Below, piece by piece: positions 23,980-38,716 of a stretch of DNA of 64,000 nucleotides (positions within the stretch are counted from its first letter, which is position 1; each line of letters begins with the position of its first letter). Position numbers and translations under genes: made by a program. Source of the DNA: Lycium barbarum (lineage: Eukaryota > Streptophyta > Magnoliopsida > Solanales > Solanaceae). The notes beneath the pieces are model-generated. The model saw nothing but the letters and a program-made list of their open reading frames with translations, searched no databases and was not told where the DNA came from. The stretch covers positions 15,028,027 through 15,092,026 of the forward strand of contig NC_083345.1 in the NCBI RefSeq assembly GCF_019175385.1, given 5' to 3'.

Positions 23980-24456
23980 TAAGTCTACTAAATCAGTCAA
24001 GTGGCGAATTTGTATCATGTGGATAATGACATCATTTGTGGAAAAAAATCTACTATTATTATTGTTGAAGAATGTCAGCTCTTGGCATAGTTGAATGCTT
24101 GTAGCAATAGTATTTGTTAAGGTGGGAGAACCTTTTTCTATTTTGGAGTTAAGTTTAACGGCATTCTTTAAACGAAATTTTAGGATTTAGACAAAAGTGA
24201 TCCACTTTTTAAATATAACAATGTAAAGAGAATCCGGTAGGAGGATCAGCACAATTTTAAAATAAATCAAATTGATTATCAACTGTTTGATAGGATTAAG
24301 CATCTCTAAAACATAAAAGGGAATAAAGATTAGTACGTAATAGAAGCAGAAAATAATCAGAGAAAGCACTAATCGTCAAAGCACTGTTAATTAACAAGAC
24401 AAGAATCTTGGGTTTTGCATTTATTCAAACTGATCAAATACTTATACAAGACAATA
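23980..24456. other. Spacer between convergent CuAO-2 and CuAO-3
   Basis: A 477-bp spacer holding both 3' untranslated regions. It matches 14230-14685, apart from a central block where copy A carries a Stowaway-like MITE instead. Confidence 0.6.
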
Positions 24457-26833
<2,377 letters not shown>

Positions 26834-26884
26834 GTGTAATACTTTTATGATGAAGTGGTGCTCTCAATTCAGACACTGCTTCCA

Positions 26885-26893
26885 CCTATATAG
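26885..26893 (-). promoter_or_regulatory. TATA box of CuAO-3
   Basis: The minus strand reads CTATATAGG about 55 bp before the ATG, which implies a leader of roughly 25 bases. Confidence 0.5.
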
Positions 26894-26899
26894 TATTTG

Positions 26900-27520
26900 A
26901 CATCTATTTTATCTTTTTCTTTCTCTTCTCTTTTCAAGTTGTAGACTTGTAGTGGTTATATAAGGTTTGCGCGATCATGAAAAATGCTTTTAACAAATTA
27001 TATTTGCACCCTCGTGGCAATATTATCTTATTGAGAAGTCAACAAAAATAACCTATTGCATTTAATACAAGTGGTGGATCAGTTCATCATCTTGTTGCTT
27101 GCATTAGGAGCTGAAAATGATTGATTACTCTGCTTCTTTCTAATGATTACGTAAAGAGAATCATAATATGATTTGTTTTGGCAAAAAATTACACTACATA
27201 TACAAGGTGAAAATTATTTTTTATGTATATATAGTAGACGTTAAACCCCCTTGACTTCTTCGTTTTGTCTGGTTCTTTATATTTTTACACCCCCTTTGTT
27301 AAAATCTTGGCTCCACCACTGTCCACGACAAACCCTTCGCCTTTATCCTGACTTGACATCGGCTATTCAAAACTCACATAGCATATTAAGATTGATATAA
27401 TTAACCCCAACTAGTAGTTGATTGGTTACATAAGAAGAGAACACACTTGTATATCAAGATCATATGTTCCGTCTACCATCCATAAAACTAGAGACAATGC
27501 AGCAAATACATAAAGACCCT
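26900..27520. other. Upstream DNA of CuAO-3, no gene seen
   Basis: AT-rich DNA. The piece around 27300 (aaaatcttggctccaccact) looks like the end of a common plant repeat. There is no open frame of note. Confidence 0.4.
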
Positions 27521-28413
27521 TTATTGAGTAGTAAAGTCTTTAAAGTCATCTTTTTTTAATAGCCACATATAAACAAATACTATTGCTGCAAAATTCAACT
27601 TTAACGAGGGCTGACTTTCTTTAACTAAATAAGCTGGAGAAAAGGATTCTCCACAACCACCAATAATATCATTAGAAATTTCTTAAACGCAAGACATTAT
27701 CCACATACACATGTTGGCATAACTAGAAATTCATTCTGCTTAGGTACACGATGACCGCCCAATGTGTATCATGATACACTGGATTTAACTTATATCCACT
27801 GACAGTAAAATATTATTTTTTACATTAACAGTGCACTTTAATCTATTATAAAAGGTTACTTGTCGAGTTATTAGTTTAATAATTACCTGTAATTTATCTT
27901 TTAAGTGACCTGATAGTGTAAATTCTTTTTATAGTGTCGGTGTATAGAAGTTAAATTATAGTACCAATTCCTTTATTGAGTAGTAAACTCTTTAAAGTCA
28001 TCTTTTTTTAATATACACATATAGACAAATACTATTGCTGCGAAAATTCAACTTTAACAAGGGCTGACTTTCTTTAACTAAATAAGCTTGAAAAAGGATT
28101 CTCCACAACCACCAATAATATCATTAGAAATTCTTAGACGCAAGACATTATCCACACACACATGTTGACATAACTGGGAATTCTTTCTCCTTAGGTACAC
28201 GATGACCACCCAATGTGTGATACACTGGATTTAACTTATATCCACTGACAGTAAAATATTACTTTTTACATTATCAGTGCACTTTAATCTATTATAAAAG
28301 GTTACTTGTCAGGTTATTAGTTTAATAATTACCTGTAACTTATCTTTTAAGTGACCTGATAGTGTAAATTCATTTTATAGTGTTAGTGTATAGAAGTTAA
28401 ATTATAGTACAAA
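27521..28413. repeat. Tandem repeat of CuAO-4 3' end, two ~445-bp units
   Basis: Units 27521-27967 and 27972-28413 are near-identical (both start ctttattgagtagtaaa and share gcttaggtacacgatgacc). Each contains, on the minus strand, a shortened relic of CuAO exon 5 (TLGGHRVPKQ in the first unit) with the same internal deletion. With the real exon 5 at 28658-28814 this makes three successive copies. Confidence 0.8.
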
Positions 28414-28657
28414 TTCCTTCTTGTCGATTTCCCTACCACTGCATCATAAAAGAAATTGCAACTTCATTAATCTGTACGATCGATCCACTATAACATATGG
28501 CTTAAAGCTTTTTAATAAACCTTACTAAGCAAATACTATTGCTACGAGAATCAACCAAGAGCTGACATTCTTTTCTTTAATAAAAATAAGTAGAAGCTTT
28601 TTCGTAAATGATGACATTATCCACGTGATACAAGTTTGTCCACTTGACTTTAGCAGA

Positions 28658-28814
28658 TTTATCAAAGAAGTGATTATGCTGAAAGAAATTAGCAGGCTTG
28701 AGCTCAAAACCAGTACCTAATGTTGGCATAACTTGAAAATCTTCCTGCTTAGGTACATGATGAACACCCAATGTGTACCATATTACAATATCATTGTTCT
28801 CATTTTCCCTATCC
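28658..28814 (-). pseudogene. Separated last exon of CuAO-4
   Basis: The minus strand has an acceptor ending TTATGATGCAG and then codes [16 protein letters not shown] and RPANFF-like sequence (KPANFFQHN), matching exon 5 of CuAO-1 and CuAO-2. The normal stop is lost and the frame runs on to 28577. About 90 bp of the matching intron follow, to 28910. The rest of the gene resumes only at 33597, after an insertion. Confidence 0.85.
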
Positions 28815-28910
28815 CTGCATCATAAGAGAAAATTGTAACTTATTTAATCAATCTGATCCATTCACAAAAAAATAAAATAAAAAAATGCTGCACTTCAGAA
28901 GTATAATCTA

Positions 28911-31791
28911 GGGAAAAAAACACAATTAACCGCCCATTAGTGTTTCTTTCTCACCAACTCTCATTCTAATAACCTTACACTTTTCTAGCCCGATAAAAGC
29001 ACCGTTTATTTTGTTCTTTACTACCGCTTAACCACATCTTCAATTTAGGTGGACAAAGTAACCCACGTCTTCACAAAATTTACCTCCATTTCCTCTGACC
29101 TTAACACCATACCTGCTTTTCATCATTTTCTCCCTCCTTGATTTTATAACATTAAAAAAGAAGAATAAATCTTCCACTTCTCACATCTTTCTTTCCACCC
29201 AATTTTGTTTCATCGTTCTTGAAATTTAACGGCTCAAGGCTCCCTGATAGTTAGATAACACAAAATACACGTTTTTTCAATTTTAACATGATTTATTGAT
29301 AATCATCCTTATTTCTGCAAATATTAGGATTTTTATCAATTTATTGTCATTTAAATAATTTCAATAATCATTACTTTTCACAGACATCTGCACATACACA
29401 GCACGAAACTGCAATTTTATTTCAGTAAGTAATTGTTTTTTTTTTTATTCTTTATAGCACAGTACATTTTTCAAGTATCTATCACATTTTTTTTAATTGC
29501 ATAATAATACTTACATCTTTGTTATTATATGTATATTAGTTATATTTTAATACAGTCTATTATTACAGGAATCGAAAATAATTATTTTAAATACGGATCA
29601 GACTGTGTCAAATGATCCAAACAATACTGTGTAGTCAATCTTGTGAAATCACCAATCCAGATGAAAGAAATCCACACAACTTCATCCGCGCATGCCAAAT
29701 TTAATTTGACGGGTATTTCTTTTATTGAGGCACATCCATCAGATTTCTTTTCCCTTCTTTTTCTTCTTTTTTCAAATATGGCCCCACCTGTTATCTCCTT
29801 TTTGACTTTTTTCCTATATTCACTCTCCATCTCTCATTTTTTTCTTACAATCACCCGTCCAATTCTCTCTCTTTTCAACTTCTTCCCTTTCTTTATTTTT
29901 TTCAACTCTCTCTCTACTTTTTTCAAACTCACTATTTTTCTATGTCAATTCTCTCTCTTTCTTTTCAACTCTTCTTTTCCATTTAATCTCACCTCCCCCT
30001 CATTTTTCTCCCCACTCATACATCTCTCTCCCCTAAGAAATGAAAAAAAAAAACTCCTCATCCATTGAAAGCTCTCTCTCATATTCATCTCCCAAAAAAC
30101 AAAGATTCCATCTCTCATTTTCTACAAAGAGAAAATTCCTAATTCTCATCTCTTTCTTTACACTCACACACTCTATGAACAAATCTTTTTTTTTTTAATT
30201 GGGTTCTCTACTGTTTTGCTCTACATTTTAGATCTCTTTTACTGCATATTTGACATTTTTATTTACTAGTGTTTTTATTCTTGACATGTTTTTCAATTTT
30301 TTTTTCTAAAAAAAGGGGAGATTGGGGGGAGGAGCTGATTTCTTTTTGCTGGTTTACGAATATTGAATAAATTATACTTTTGTGGCCGATGAAGAAATTT
30401 TCGTTGATTTTCGAGGTCTTCCGTGCGCATAAGACGGATTTTTTTTTAATTGCAACATATATTTATTATCATTTCATAATTCGTTTTGAAAAATATTTAT
30501 CCACTACTAACATTTTATTAAGTTCAGAGTTACTTCCCAAAGAATACGTTTGAAAGAAGTTCAAAGATCTTCTCGAATTCTCTGTTTATACTTACTTTTA
30601 CGTTCTTAAAATTGTATAAATCGTAACACATATAGTAAAAAACTTTACTTTTGGGGATGTAAGTGGATATAATTTATTCACTTGTCGTCGGTGAATTTTT
30701 ATAGTTACCATGTTTAGCTAGAGTTTTGATTTAATTACTTAGCACACTTTAGTAAATAATTAGGATAGTTTACCTCGATATTTAAATTTTAGAGTGTGAT
30801 CTCATAATTAGTTAATTAATTAGGTGTAAAATGTTAGCTAATTAAATAAATTAACTCACTTTAAGTTGAATATAATCAGACGTAGTAAATTTCATGTGTA
30901 GGTTATACTCTTCGTACATTTATTCCCTGTTATACATTTGAGCTAATTAAGTTATAGATAATTTTTGATCAATTAGATACCATACACATTCTTTGATCTC
31001 GTTCTGTCCTATAAAACCAAACCATTATGTTCATTCATCCATCACCAAAAATACTTTCATATTCATCAAAAGAATTCTTTTAAACAAAAGTTACTATTTA
31101 TTGGAAAATAATTGTTTTTTTTTTAAAAAGAAAAATTATCCTTTACTTCATTCTTTTGTAAATTATATATATGTCAAAATTATTATTTTTTAGATCATTT
31201 TAAACAAACTGTTTCTCTGCATACTTTGTTAATCATAAAGTAAAATTCTTTTGTCTCTTTAAGAATTGGGTCTCTTTTAATTTTAGTAATTAATGTGTAT
31301 CCTTTACACACTTGTTCACAAACATATCATTTTCCATATTTTTTTATTTTATGATGTCTATTTTTATATATATATATATATGTACAAATCTTCACATTTT
31401 TATTGCACAAAAATATTCATGTTAGTGGTTCTTTTATTCATATCCTTTAACATTCTTTGTAATTAATGGTCAAACGCTTTTTGTACATCCCTTATATAGT
31501 TAAAATTAGGTCAGCGGGAAGTACATTTGTGGATTTTAAAGGATGCTTAACACCTTCCCTAAGTACATTTGTGGATTCTGAAGGATGCTTAACACCTTTC
31601 CTTCGGAATAATTTGAACCCTTACCTAGAATCTCACTTATTTTCGTAGGCCATTTTTAAGCTGCATATATTAATAATTTGTAGGTACCCCAATATACCTT
31701 AAATGCTAGGTGGCGACTCTCCACATAATTAATTCTTTTAGAGCCCCCGAAGTTGTACTTTGTTTAGCCTTGGTAAAAATAGGGTGCAACA
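28911..31791 (-). mobile_element. LTR-like insertion in CuAO-4, minus strand
   Basis: On the minus strand this begins TGTTGCACCCTATTTTTACC at 31791. It continues with blocks also found at the start of the insertion at 46955 (gattctaggtaagggttcaa, gaaggtgttaagcatcct). Further in comes a long purine-rich region, seen on plus as the CT-rich stretch 29750-30160. No protein is encoded. It looks like a long LTR or solo LTR of a large gypsy family or a non-coding LTR-type element. The downstream limit and target duplication are not resolved. Confidence 0.45.
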
Positions 31792-32504
31792 TTTGGATCT
31801 TATTTTCATTTTTCTCTTTGAAATTCACCAAAAGAAAAAGAAAATACATCAGTGTCATTTAGCACCCATTACATTCACATCGCCATTTAAGTGTATAATT
31901 AAATACACACTATATAAACAGTGTATAAAGATATTTATACACTGTTTATACAACGTATAAAGGTATTTATACACTGTTATAGAATGTTTATATAGATGTT
32001 ATACATCTATGAACTCTTCTAAATCACCATTTAAAGTCCTAGCCTTATTATACAGTACTATACAAGGTGTGTAACAACATGCATAACACTGTTATACAAT
32101 ACAGATACAACTGTTATACACATCTGCCATTACATACCAACAACCATTACACTTCAAATTCAACACCTCAATCACAATATTGAAAGCTTTTTTATTTCGA
32201 TTCTAGATTTGAAAGTCTCATTTTCCTCTGAGATGGGCTTACAAAACACCATACAACCACCATCACACCATGAAAAGAGAGAGAGAGAGAGAGCGGAGAG
32301 GGAGAGAGGGTCGACGATGGAGAGGGAGAAGAAAAACAACTTTTGTTTGTTTTTTTGGCTGTCATAGAGCCGTTGGAGGTGGTGAAGAGGGAGCCAAAAA
32401 GGGGATTTTGTGGAGATAAGAAAAGGGGGTGTTAGGTTTGGGCTGATAAATTAAATGAAAGAGGCCCGACAGGCTATTATTTGTAAGTAAAAAAGAATCA
32501 TTTT
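31792..32504. repeat. Unclassified repeat with GA-rich core
   Basis: About 31900-32120 carries many variants of gtataaa/ttatacactgt in both orientations. About 32275-32330 is a (GA)n-rich stretch. No gene is evident. It belongs to the compound insertion that splits CuAO-4. Confidence 0.4.
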
Positions 32505-33048
32505 ATTTGTGCGGATTCCCCCTTCAAAAGCACTGGTCTTTAATTTTTACCCCTTAAATTGGTGGTCTTTAATTTTTGCCCTTCGCTTAATATTTCAAGG
32601 TTCTGGGTTCGAACCCCAGCTCAGTAAAAAAAAAAAAAATAGCAAGGCAAAGGTTTAGATTCGTAAGGCAGAGTTTTGCATGCAAAATTCTACTTCAGGC
32701 AGAATTTTGAATGCAAAACTCTCATGCAATTTGCAGGCAGAGTTTGCAAAATTCTACCTCACATGCAAAACTCTGCCTTTAGGTAGAATTTTGCATTCAG
32801 GTATAAGGCAAAAGCAGAGTTTTGGCATGCCTGAAAGTAAAACTCTACCTTAGCGCAGAGTTTGCCTCAAAACTCTACCTTAACGCAGAGTTTGAAACTC
32901 TGCCTGAAGGTAGCAAGATTTTGCCTGAGCCAGAGTTTTGCAGGCAAAACTTTGCCTTGCGAAAGCAAGGGATTCTAACGAAGGGCAAAAATAGGAAAAA
33001 AAATTAAAGACTACCCCAAAATAAGGGCATTCATGCGAATTGCCCAAA
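32505..33048. mobile_element. Foldback element with 'gcagagttttgc' array
   Basis: The arms match the element at 5577 (left actggtctttaatttttacc; right aattaaagactaccccaaaa and gcgaattgccc). After a tRNA-like B box (gggttcgaacccc) and a run of A, the interior at 32650-32960 repeats AGGCAGAGTTTTGCA-type words in alternating orientation more than a dozen times. There is no coding capacity. Confidence 0.6.
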
Positions 33049-33596
33049 AAGAATAGGGTTATTTTAAGTTTATTGCTATAATGGGTTGTTAATTGGGTTA
33101 ATTATTCTATTTGGGCAAAAAACATATATATACATAGTACAAGGTATTATTCATTGCTGGCTTGCAGCTTAGCTATCAACTATGGATTTCTAAGTTTTTT
33201 GATTGTCATGACTCACGAGTTCATCGTTGCAGTGCAGCCATGGAGTTTTTTTTAAAAAAAAAAAAAAAAAACTTTTTGGGACTTGGTATAATTAGAACTA
33301 AAGGAAAGAAAAGTATATGATGCAATATAAAGTAAAAACACTTTTTTACTTGAGTAATAATATAAAAAGGAAGGTAAAAAGGTAGCTTTAGAAAATAATA
33401 GCAAAAATTAAAAAGATGCCTGATTTAGGGATTGATCCCATGAACCTTTGACGAGTGCTCCACTCAGCCTATTTTGACCATGCGTTCACTTAGTTAATAT
33501 TAGATATATTTTCAGAATTATACACATAATATATCGAGATTAGTCGAGTGACCATGTGTTCACGTGACCCAAAATTTACACACAAATTCGCCTCTG
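33049..33596. other. Remainder of the insertion in CuAO-4
   Basis: AT-rich DNA with a run of 18 A near 33255. The part around 33420-33600 looks like generic plant repeat. No gene is seen. It ends where CuAO-4 exon 4 resumes. Confidence 0.4.
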
Positions 33597-35751
33597 AATG
33601 TATCATCCCCTTGGCTTTGATTAGTATATAATTCTCCTTCCCATTTCTCAGACTTGTTATAAGGTGTCACCCACGCATTGTACTCTGTAAAACCTGCACG
33701 GATTTGTGGGTAATCATCGTCACTTAACAAGGGACCCGTTGCAGATCCTGGGAACAGACCTTAGTCTTCTTGTTGGGGTTCACTACTGCCATTTCAAGGG
33801 CTCCTGAACCTAGCTGAATCCTTGCATCCTACTCCGTTTTAGCTGTTTCACTAACAACTGTCCAATAACTCTTTCTTGGTGAACTTTTGTTGATGACGTG
33901 CTTAGTTTTTTAAGTTATTTTTGACAAAGGAATTTTCATGACAGTCCACGTCTAAATCAAGGTGAAAGGTAAGGAAATGATCATGATGTGCACCTAAAGT
34001 GTTTTCTGCTATCAGTGTACCATAGGCTACTTCCTTTATCTAGTCGTTGTGAGTATATTTCGATCCCCTTACTTCAAGTAGACCAGTTAAGCCAACCTGT
34101 AACAATAAATTTGAATGTACTTTAACATTATTTGTACACGAAAAGTTGATACTTAATGTAAGCTATTGTAACAATTTGCTGCTTCACAAATCACAGTTAC
34201 TCCTACTCATGATCTTGGTTCACTTACATTGACTTTGATGCTGCCACTTTGCTTGAATTCATCGTCAGTAATGTAATCATAGTTCGCCACAGTTGACACC
34301 ATTCGCACCACCACGCTCACCTCTGGCTTAAGCTTTCTTATCTGCAGGTCAAAATTTTGAATGATAAAGAAGTAATCCCAAAGCATTTTAAGCAAAGGAC
34401 ATTATATACTATACTAACTTACCAATTTTCCAGGAATCGCAAACTCTGTGTGGCGCCACATGATATCTCCAGCATAACGTTCGAATATACAAATTACATT
34501 AGGCATTTTTCCTGGAGTACCGTCTTGATAGATGAAGTAGCCATCAATATACTTTGCATTTTCTGGACAATCCTTCGATGGTTGAAGCTCTACAGCACAA
34601 AGACCAAATCCATATTCACCTGCATCAATATAGGTCCTATAGTACCAATCTTCAGTAAAATCCATGTATGGCACAAATACTTCTGACACAAATCCTCTGT
34701 ACAAGACACTCCTAAATTCTTCCTTGTCAGCATCAAAGATTGATTCTAGTGATATAACTATTCCTGCTCTCATATCATAATCTACATGGAACTTCCAGTC
34801 AGCCCACCTAAATTCAGGAAAAAACATGTCTTTCTTCAACAATGAGCTATACTTTGGTTTATCATCAAAAGTTTTTGAGCATTTTTTTTTCTTTAAAAAC
34901 GGAAGATATTAAGGCGTTTCTTCTAATGAGTCTAATCTTTACCAGTGTGTTTCCATCTAGAGTAAAAGTTGGTCCATTAGGCTACACTATTTTAATTCCA
35001 TCTAGTTGCAAATTGGAGTGAGGCCTCTGCTTTGGTTCCATGTAATCTGTCCCATTAGCTTTGGGGACCGGAACCATCAAATGATCAAGGTAACTCACGA
35101 TTGTCATTTGATCAAGAACAACAGTCATTGTAATTCCCTCAATAGGTCTCATATAAAGATTAACTGTGCCATCTAAGTAATAGCACATGACTTTAACCAT
35201 TCTATCATTCTTCTTTTTCTCTCCAAACCATCCAGCAGCGTAGCTTTGGCACACCAATTCTTTTAGCTTTAGGCCTCTCTTTTTAATGGAGGATATAAAT
35301 GGTGGATATGCAAATGGTAATTAACGCTTCGGGCCTTCGGCATTCTGTTCTTGGAAGGTAAGCATGGGATAGCCATGTCCATTATAGATTTTATCTGATA
35401 TAATCAAATCACTCGATCGATAAATCTGCGACGATTTCATATATTTTTTGATCAATTCGTGCGATAACAATAGCTTGACGAGGTGGATTCTTGGTGGGAT
35501 ATTGATTGGTTGATAGCCATGAAAGGACTATTGTTGATAGCCATGAAAGGACCATTGGTTTCTCTGGTTCATTTAGGCCAACATAATGAAAGGTTACATT
35601 GAGGAAAAAAAAAGGACTTTTTTACTATGATTTTTACTTGATTGAGTTCAGCTAGAGTGAGAGAATCCAACGGGTGGTTGTAATCAAGGGATGATGATGT
35701 ACTAACAAAGAAGAAAAAGTAGAAAAGGAAAATCTTGAAGAACAAAGGCAT
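33597..35751 (-). pseudogene. Copper amine oxidase pseudogene (CuAO-4, exons 1-4)
   Basis: Exon-equivalents in gene order: 35751-34943, 34807-34423, 34341-34228 and 34096-33597. The start ATG and signal peptide of the CuAO-1 type are present. Exons 2 and 3 are undamaged (385 and 114 bp, same as CuAO-1, with NYDY kept). Exon 1 has a frameshift in an A-run near 35605, a short tandem duplication (35514-35560) and an in-frame stop near 35322. Exon 4 has an extra A near 33910, an internal deletion near 33755, and lost its last ~12 codons with the donor site when the 4.7-kb insertion arrived. It belongs to the CuAO-1/CuAO-2 subgroup. Confidence 0.9.
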
Positions 35752-35799
35752 TGTTCTTGCTAGTAGAAAATTGTAACTTGAGAAGCTATGAATCTCAAA

Positions 35800-36681
35800 T
35801 AGGGTTTTAAAAGACAGTTTTGAAACTCGCCTCGGGGCTCACCCCGGGCGGGGCACTGGCAAAACGCCTCGGGGCTTACGTGTGGGGTTTAGTTCTGTGA
35901 GGCTTATGCCCTAAGCGTCTGACTGTACGACCTAATTACGCCTAACGCCCAACACTCGGGGCTCGCATAAGAGTTGTTACGCAAATTATGTACCAAATTC
36001 CTTACTTAACATTATTGACTCTCATAATTCTTTATTAAATGAATGATGCTCAGTAGTTTTCTTCATCTATAGAAATTAGACAATTGAAAGTAGCTCAAAT
36101 AACAAACCGTAATATTGCAAATTTACTATTTGAGAATGCTGTGAGGGTGATATCGCTTAACATTTCTTTTAAAAATACATAGCCGGATTTTACATCTTCA
36201 GTTGTCATTAGTCTTCACGTTTTTGTCCTACGTCTCAAAATTATCATTGTTTATTATTTTTCTATTTGAAAGTAATTTTATTTTTATTCATGAAGGAGTG
36301 ATGTTTTAATTATAATATTACAAATTTTATTGATTATTTTCTTTTAGGGAGGTAAAATGCATAGTATATCTGATAGTAGTATGCTTTAAGAAATTGTGAT
36401 TCATTTATTGTTTGAAAGTTAAGAGATTAGAGTTGGTTTGCATCTCGTAATAACTTTTAAATCATTTGTACTTGTACAATCATATTAGAAGTTTTGTTTT
36501 CTATGAGTTTCTTTAATTGTGTTTTAAATTTTTTTAAATTATTAATATATTCTTTATATTTTTTGTGTTATTATACTATTTTATTACATTATAAATTAAA
36601 ATTTTAAAGATCCATGAGGCTTACGCCTCGCCCCGTATTAAGTAAAACGCCCCGCCTCACGCCCCGCCTTTTAAAACACTA
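35800..36681. mobile_element. Non-autonomous hAT element upstream of CuAO-4
   Basis: This 882-bp element has inverted ends TAGGGTTTTAAAAG and CTTTTAAAACACTA. It is flanked by the exact 8-bp repeat ATCTCAAA (35792-35799 and 36682-36689). GC-rich subterminal blocks (cgcctcggggc at the left; cgccccgcctcacgccccg at the right) enclose an AT-rich core without a reading frame. The 8-bp duplication identifies the hAT superfamily. It lies 49 bp upstream of the CuAO-4 start codon, in what was its promoter. Confidence 0.85.
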
Positions 36682-36689
36682 ATCTCAAA

Positions 36690-38455
36690 ATCTATGAGTC
36701 CGTGAAAGACATCTCAAAGTCAGAATAGAACACAAATGAAAATTGAGCACAAACCACATATATTGAATGTATATACAACTAATTAGGAAAGCAAGTGCAT
36801 AAAATCATCAATATAGTAAGCAAGTGGGGAGTGTTATTGTGGACAATTCTGTAGCACTTGTCATCTCAAGGTTCCTACAAATTTAGAAACAACATAAAAG
36901 CCATGCGTAGTCAATTTGAGTGTGATATGTGAGAATCGTGCAATATAGCTAGTGTGAAATATTTCTTGTAACAATTTGAGCTAAATTGACATGTCAGGTG
37001 TCAACATGTGTATTCCAAAGATCAATTAATTACAGTATTCATTTTGGCTTTGATCAATGTCTTTTCACACTGTCAAAATTGGCTCAGCCTTCAATAATAA
37101 TCTCATTGGTGAATCACCTTGCTGTTTCCAGGTAATGATATGCAACTCAGCCATTCCAAAAAATAAAAAAAATAAAAAAATTTCAGCATTTTTCTGGGAA
37201 ATTTTAAATCTTCACTAGCCATTCCAAGAAAATGCTTTTGATGTTCTATACAGAGAACACAGGTTTGTTATACAGGCGTAAAGCAATATATAAGTAAATG
37301 TTACTTAGGTGTATGTGCATTCTCATCAACTAATTCTTCATAGTTCATATAAATTTTCAACTCAAAATTTCAACTAAACATTGTTTGTTAGTCAGCTATG
37401 TAAATGAAGTTAATAGCTTGGAAAATATGACATTTGAAGTAGCTAGTGTTTACATTTTCCAACAAAATGAGCCATAGTTCCTTTTCTTTTCCTTTACCAG
37501 TTGAATGGTTTCCAGAACAAAAAAGAACAAAGTAAGTTGGAACCAAGTGTAAGAGTTAGTATATGTGTTTGACTTCCAGAGCAAACTTTCACATTTGTTA
37601 TTTTATTATTAAGCCTCATCCAAAAAAAAAAAAAAAAAAAAAAACTTATGTTCCTGTGAGATAGACCCTTACCCGGACTTAGATAGCAACTGCATAAGGA
37701 AAACAGCTCACTTTGAAGGCCACAAATATATAGACGGACGGCACACGCACACAGCAGTCCAAATGACGAGCGGCTTGAATTTATAGAAAGTAGACTTCGA
37801 ACGCTACGGCATATCCAAATTTCAAAACCAAACTGATCTCACTCGGAGGAGAATGCCCAGGGAAGAAGAATAAGGAGGAGCAAAGTACCAGAGCTGCCAT
37901 TTTGATAAGGCCTGCAAGACGAGAATCGCTCTTCATGTTGATGCATCGAACTGGATGTGGTCAGCCCAGGGGGTGAGGAAGTGAAACGGGGTTATTAAGG
38001 TCAAGGGGTTTGAAATGATCAATGAGGCACGTCACATGTCCTGCCATTATGTTGATATGTAGATATAGATTATACACTGTAGGCTAACTGTATAATGTAT
38101 ATAAGTAGTGTAAACTCAGTTCTACTTTGTGTATCTTTAATTTATCATGTATATACACAGAGTAAATAGTAAATTCACATCATATATACATGGTATGTTC
38201 AAGTAGCCTTCAATGTAGTGTTTGCTGTCCAAAAAAATTCGTTTTCCTCGATGACGAATAGCAAATCTGGTGTTGTAAAATTTTCCGCAAAAAATTGTTT
38301 GCTATTTTTTAAAATTCTATGCTTGAATGATAATTTATACATCATTAACATTTGTTATACATCAAGTTCCATTATATATATTTCTCTCTTCACTCAGCCC
38401 CCCCCCCCCCCCCCCCCCCACCCTAAGTTTTATGTATTATTGCTCTAGCACTGTA
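36690..38455. other. Intergenic DNA, one tiny ORF
   Basis: This stretch holds AT-rich DNA, a run of 24 A near 37622-37644, and a run of 22 C at 38398-38419. The only protein-like stretch is the small ORF at 37781-37936. Confidence 0.4.
37781..37936 (-). CDS. Possible 51-aa small membrane or secreted peptide
   Basis: ATG at 37936 opens a 51-codon frame starting MKSDSRLAGLIKMAALVLCS, followed by a hydrophobic run (SLFFFPG) and ending FEVYFL. The N-terminus resembles a signal anchor. The local GC content is higher than the surroundings. A second ATG 12 bases upstream, in another frame, encodes a competing 35-aa peptide, which weakens the case. I recognise neither. It may be a first exon or a chance ORF. 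Confidence 0.25.
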   Translation of the reverse strand: MKSDSRLAGLIKMAALVLCSSLFFFPGHSPPSEISLVLKFGYAVAFEVYFL

Positions 38456-38716
38456 GTTCCCGCTAAGCCCGTCAACCGGTTTGAACCGGACCGGACCGGT
38501 AACCGGTTAATAAACCGGCTGGTTTCCAGTTTACCGGTTTTAAAATGGAAACTGGACCGGTCCGGTTCGAAACTGTCCAAAACTTTTTTTTATATAGTAT
38601 ATATATATATTATAGTATTTACTAGTATATTGTAGGTATAATTACATATATATTTTTTTTAATTACATATGTTATATAAGTTTATAAGTAAAGTTTATAT
38701 ATTTACTGACTAACAG

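Noticed and set aside
27521..28413. CRISPR-like or satellite array
   Set aside because: Only two long units with no regular spacers. It is a simple tandem duplication in plant DNA.
29643..30068. 141-codon frame rich in Phe, Ser and Leu
   Set aside because: Polypyrimidine DNA of an LTR-like insertion. The composition explains the open frame.
32600..32625. tRNA gene suggested by gggttcgaacccc
   Set aside because: Only a B-box-like T-arm is present. No acceptor stem or anticodon arm can be built, and it lies inside a foldback element.
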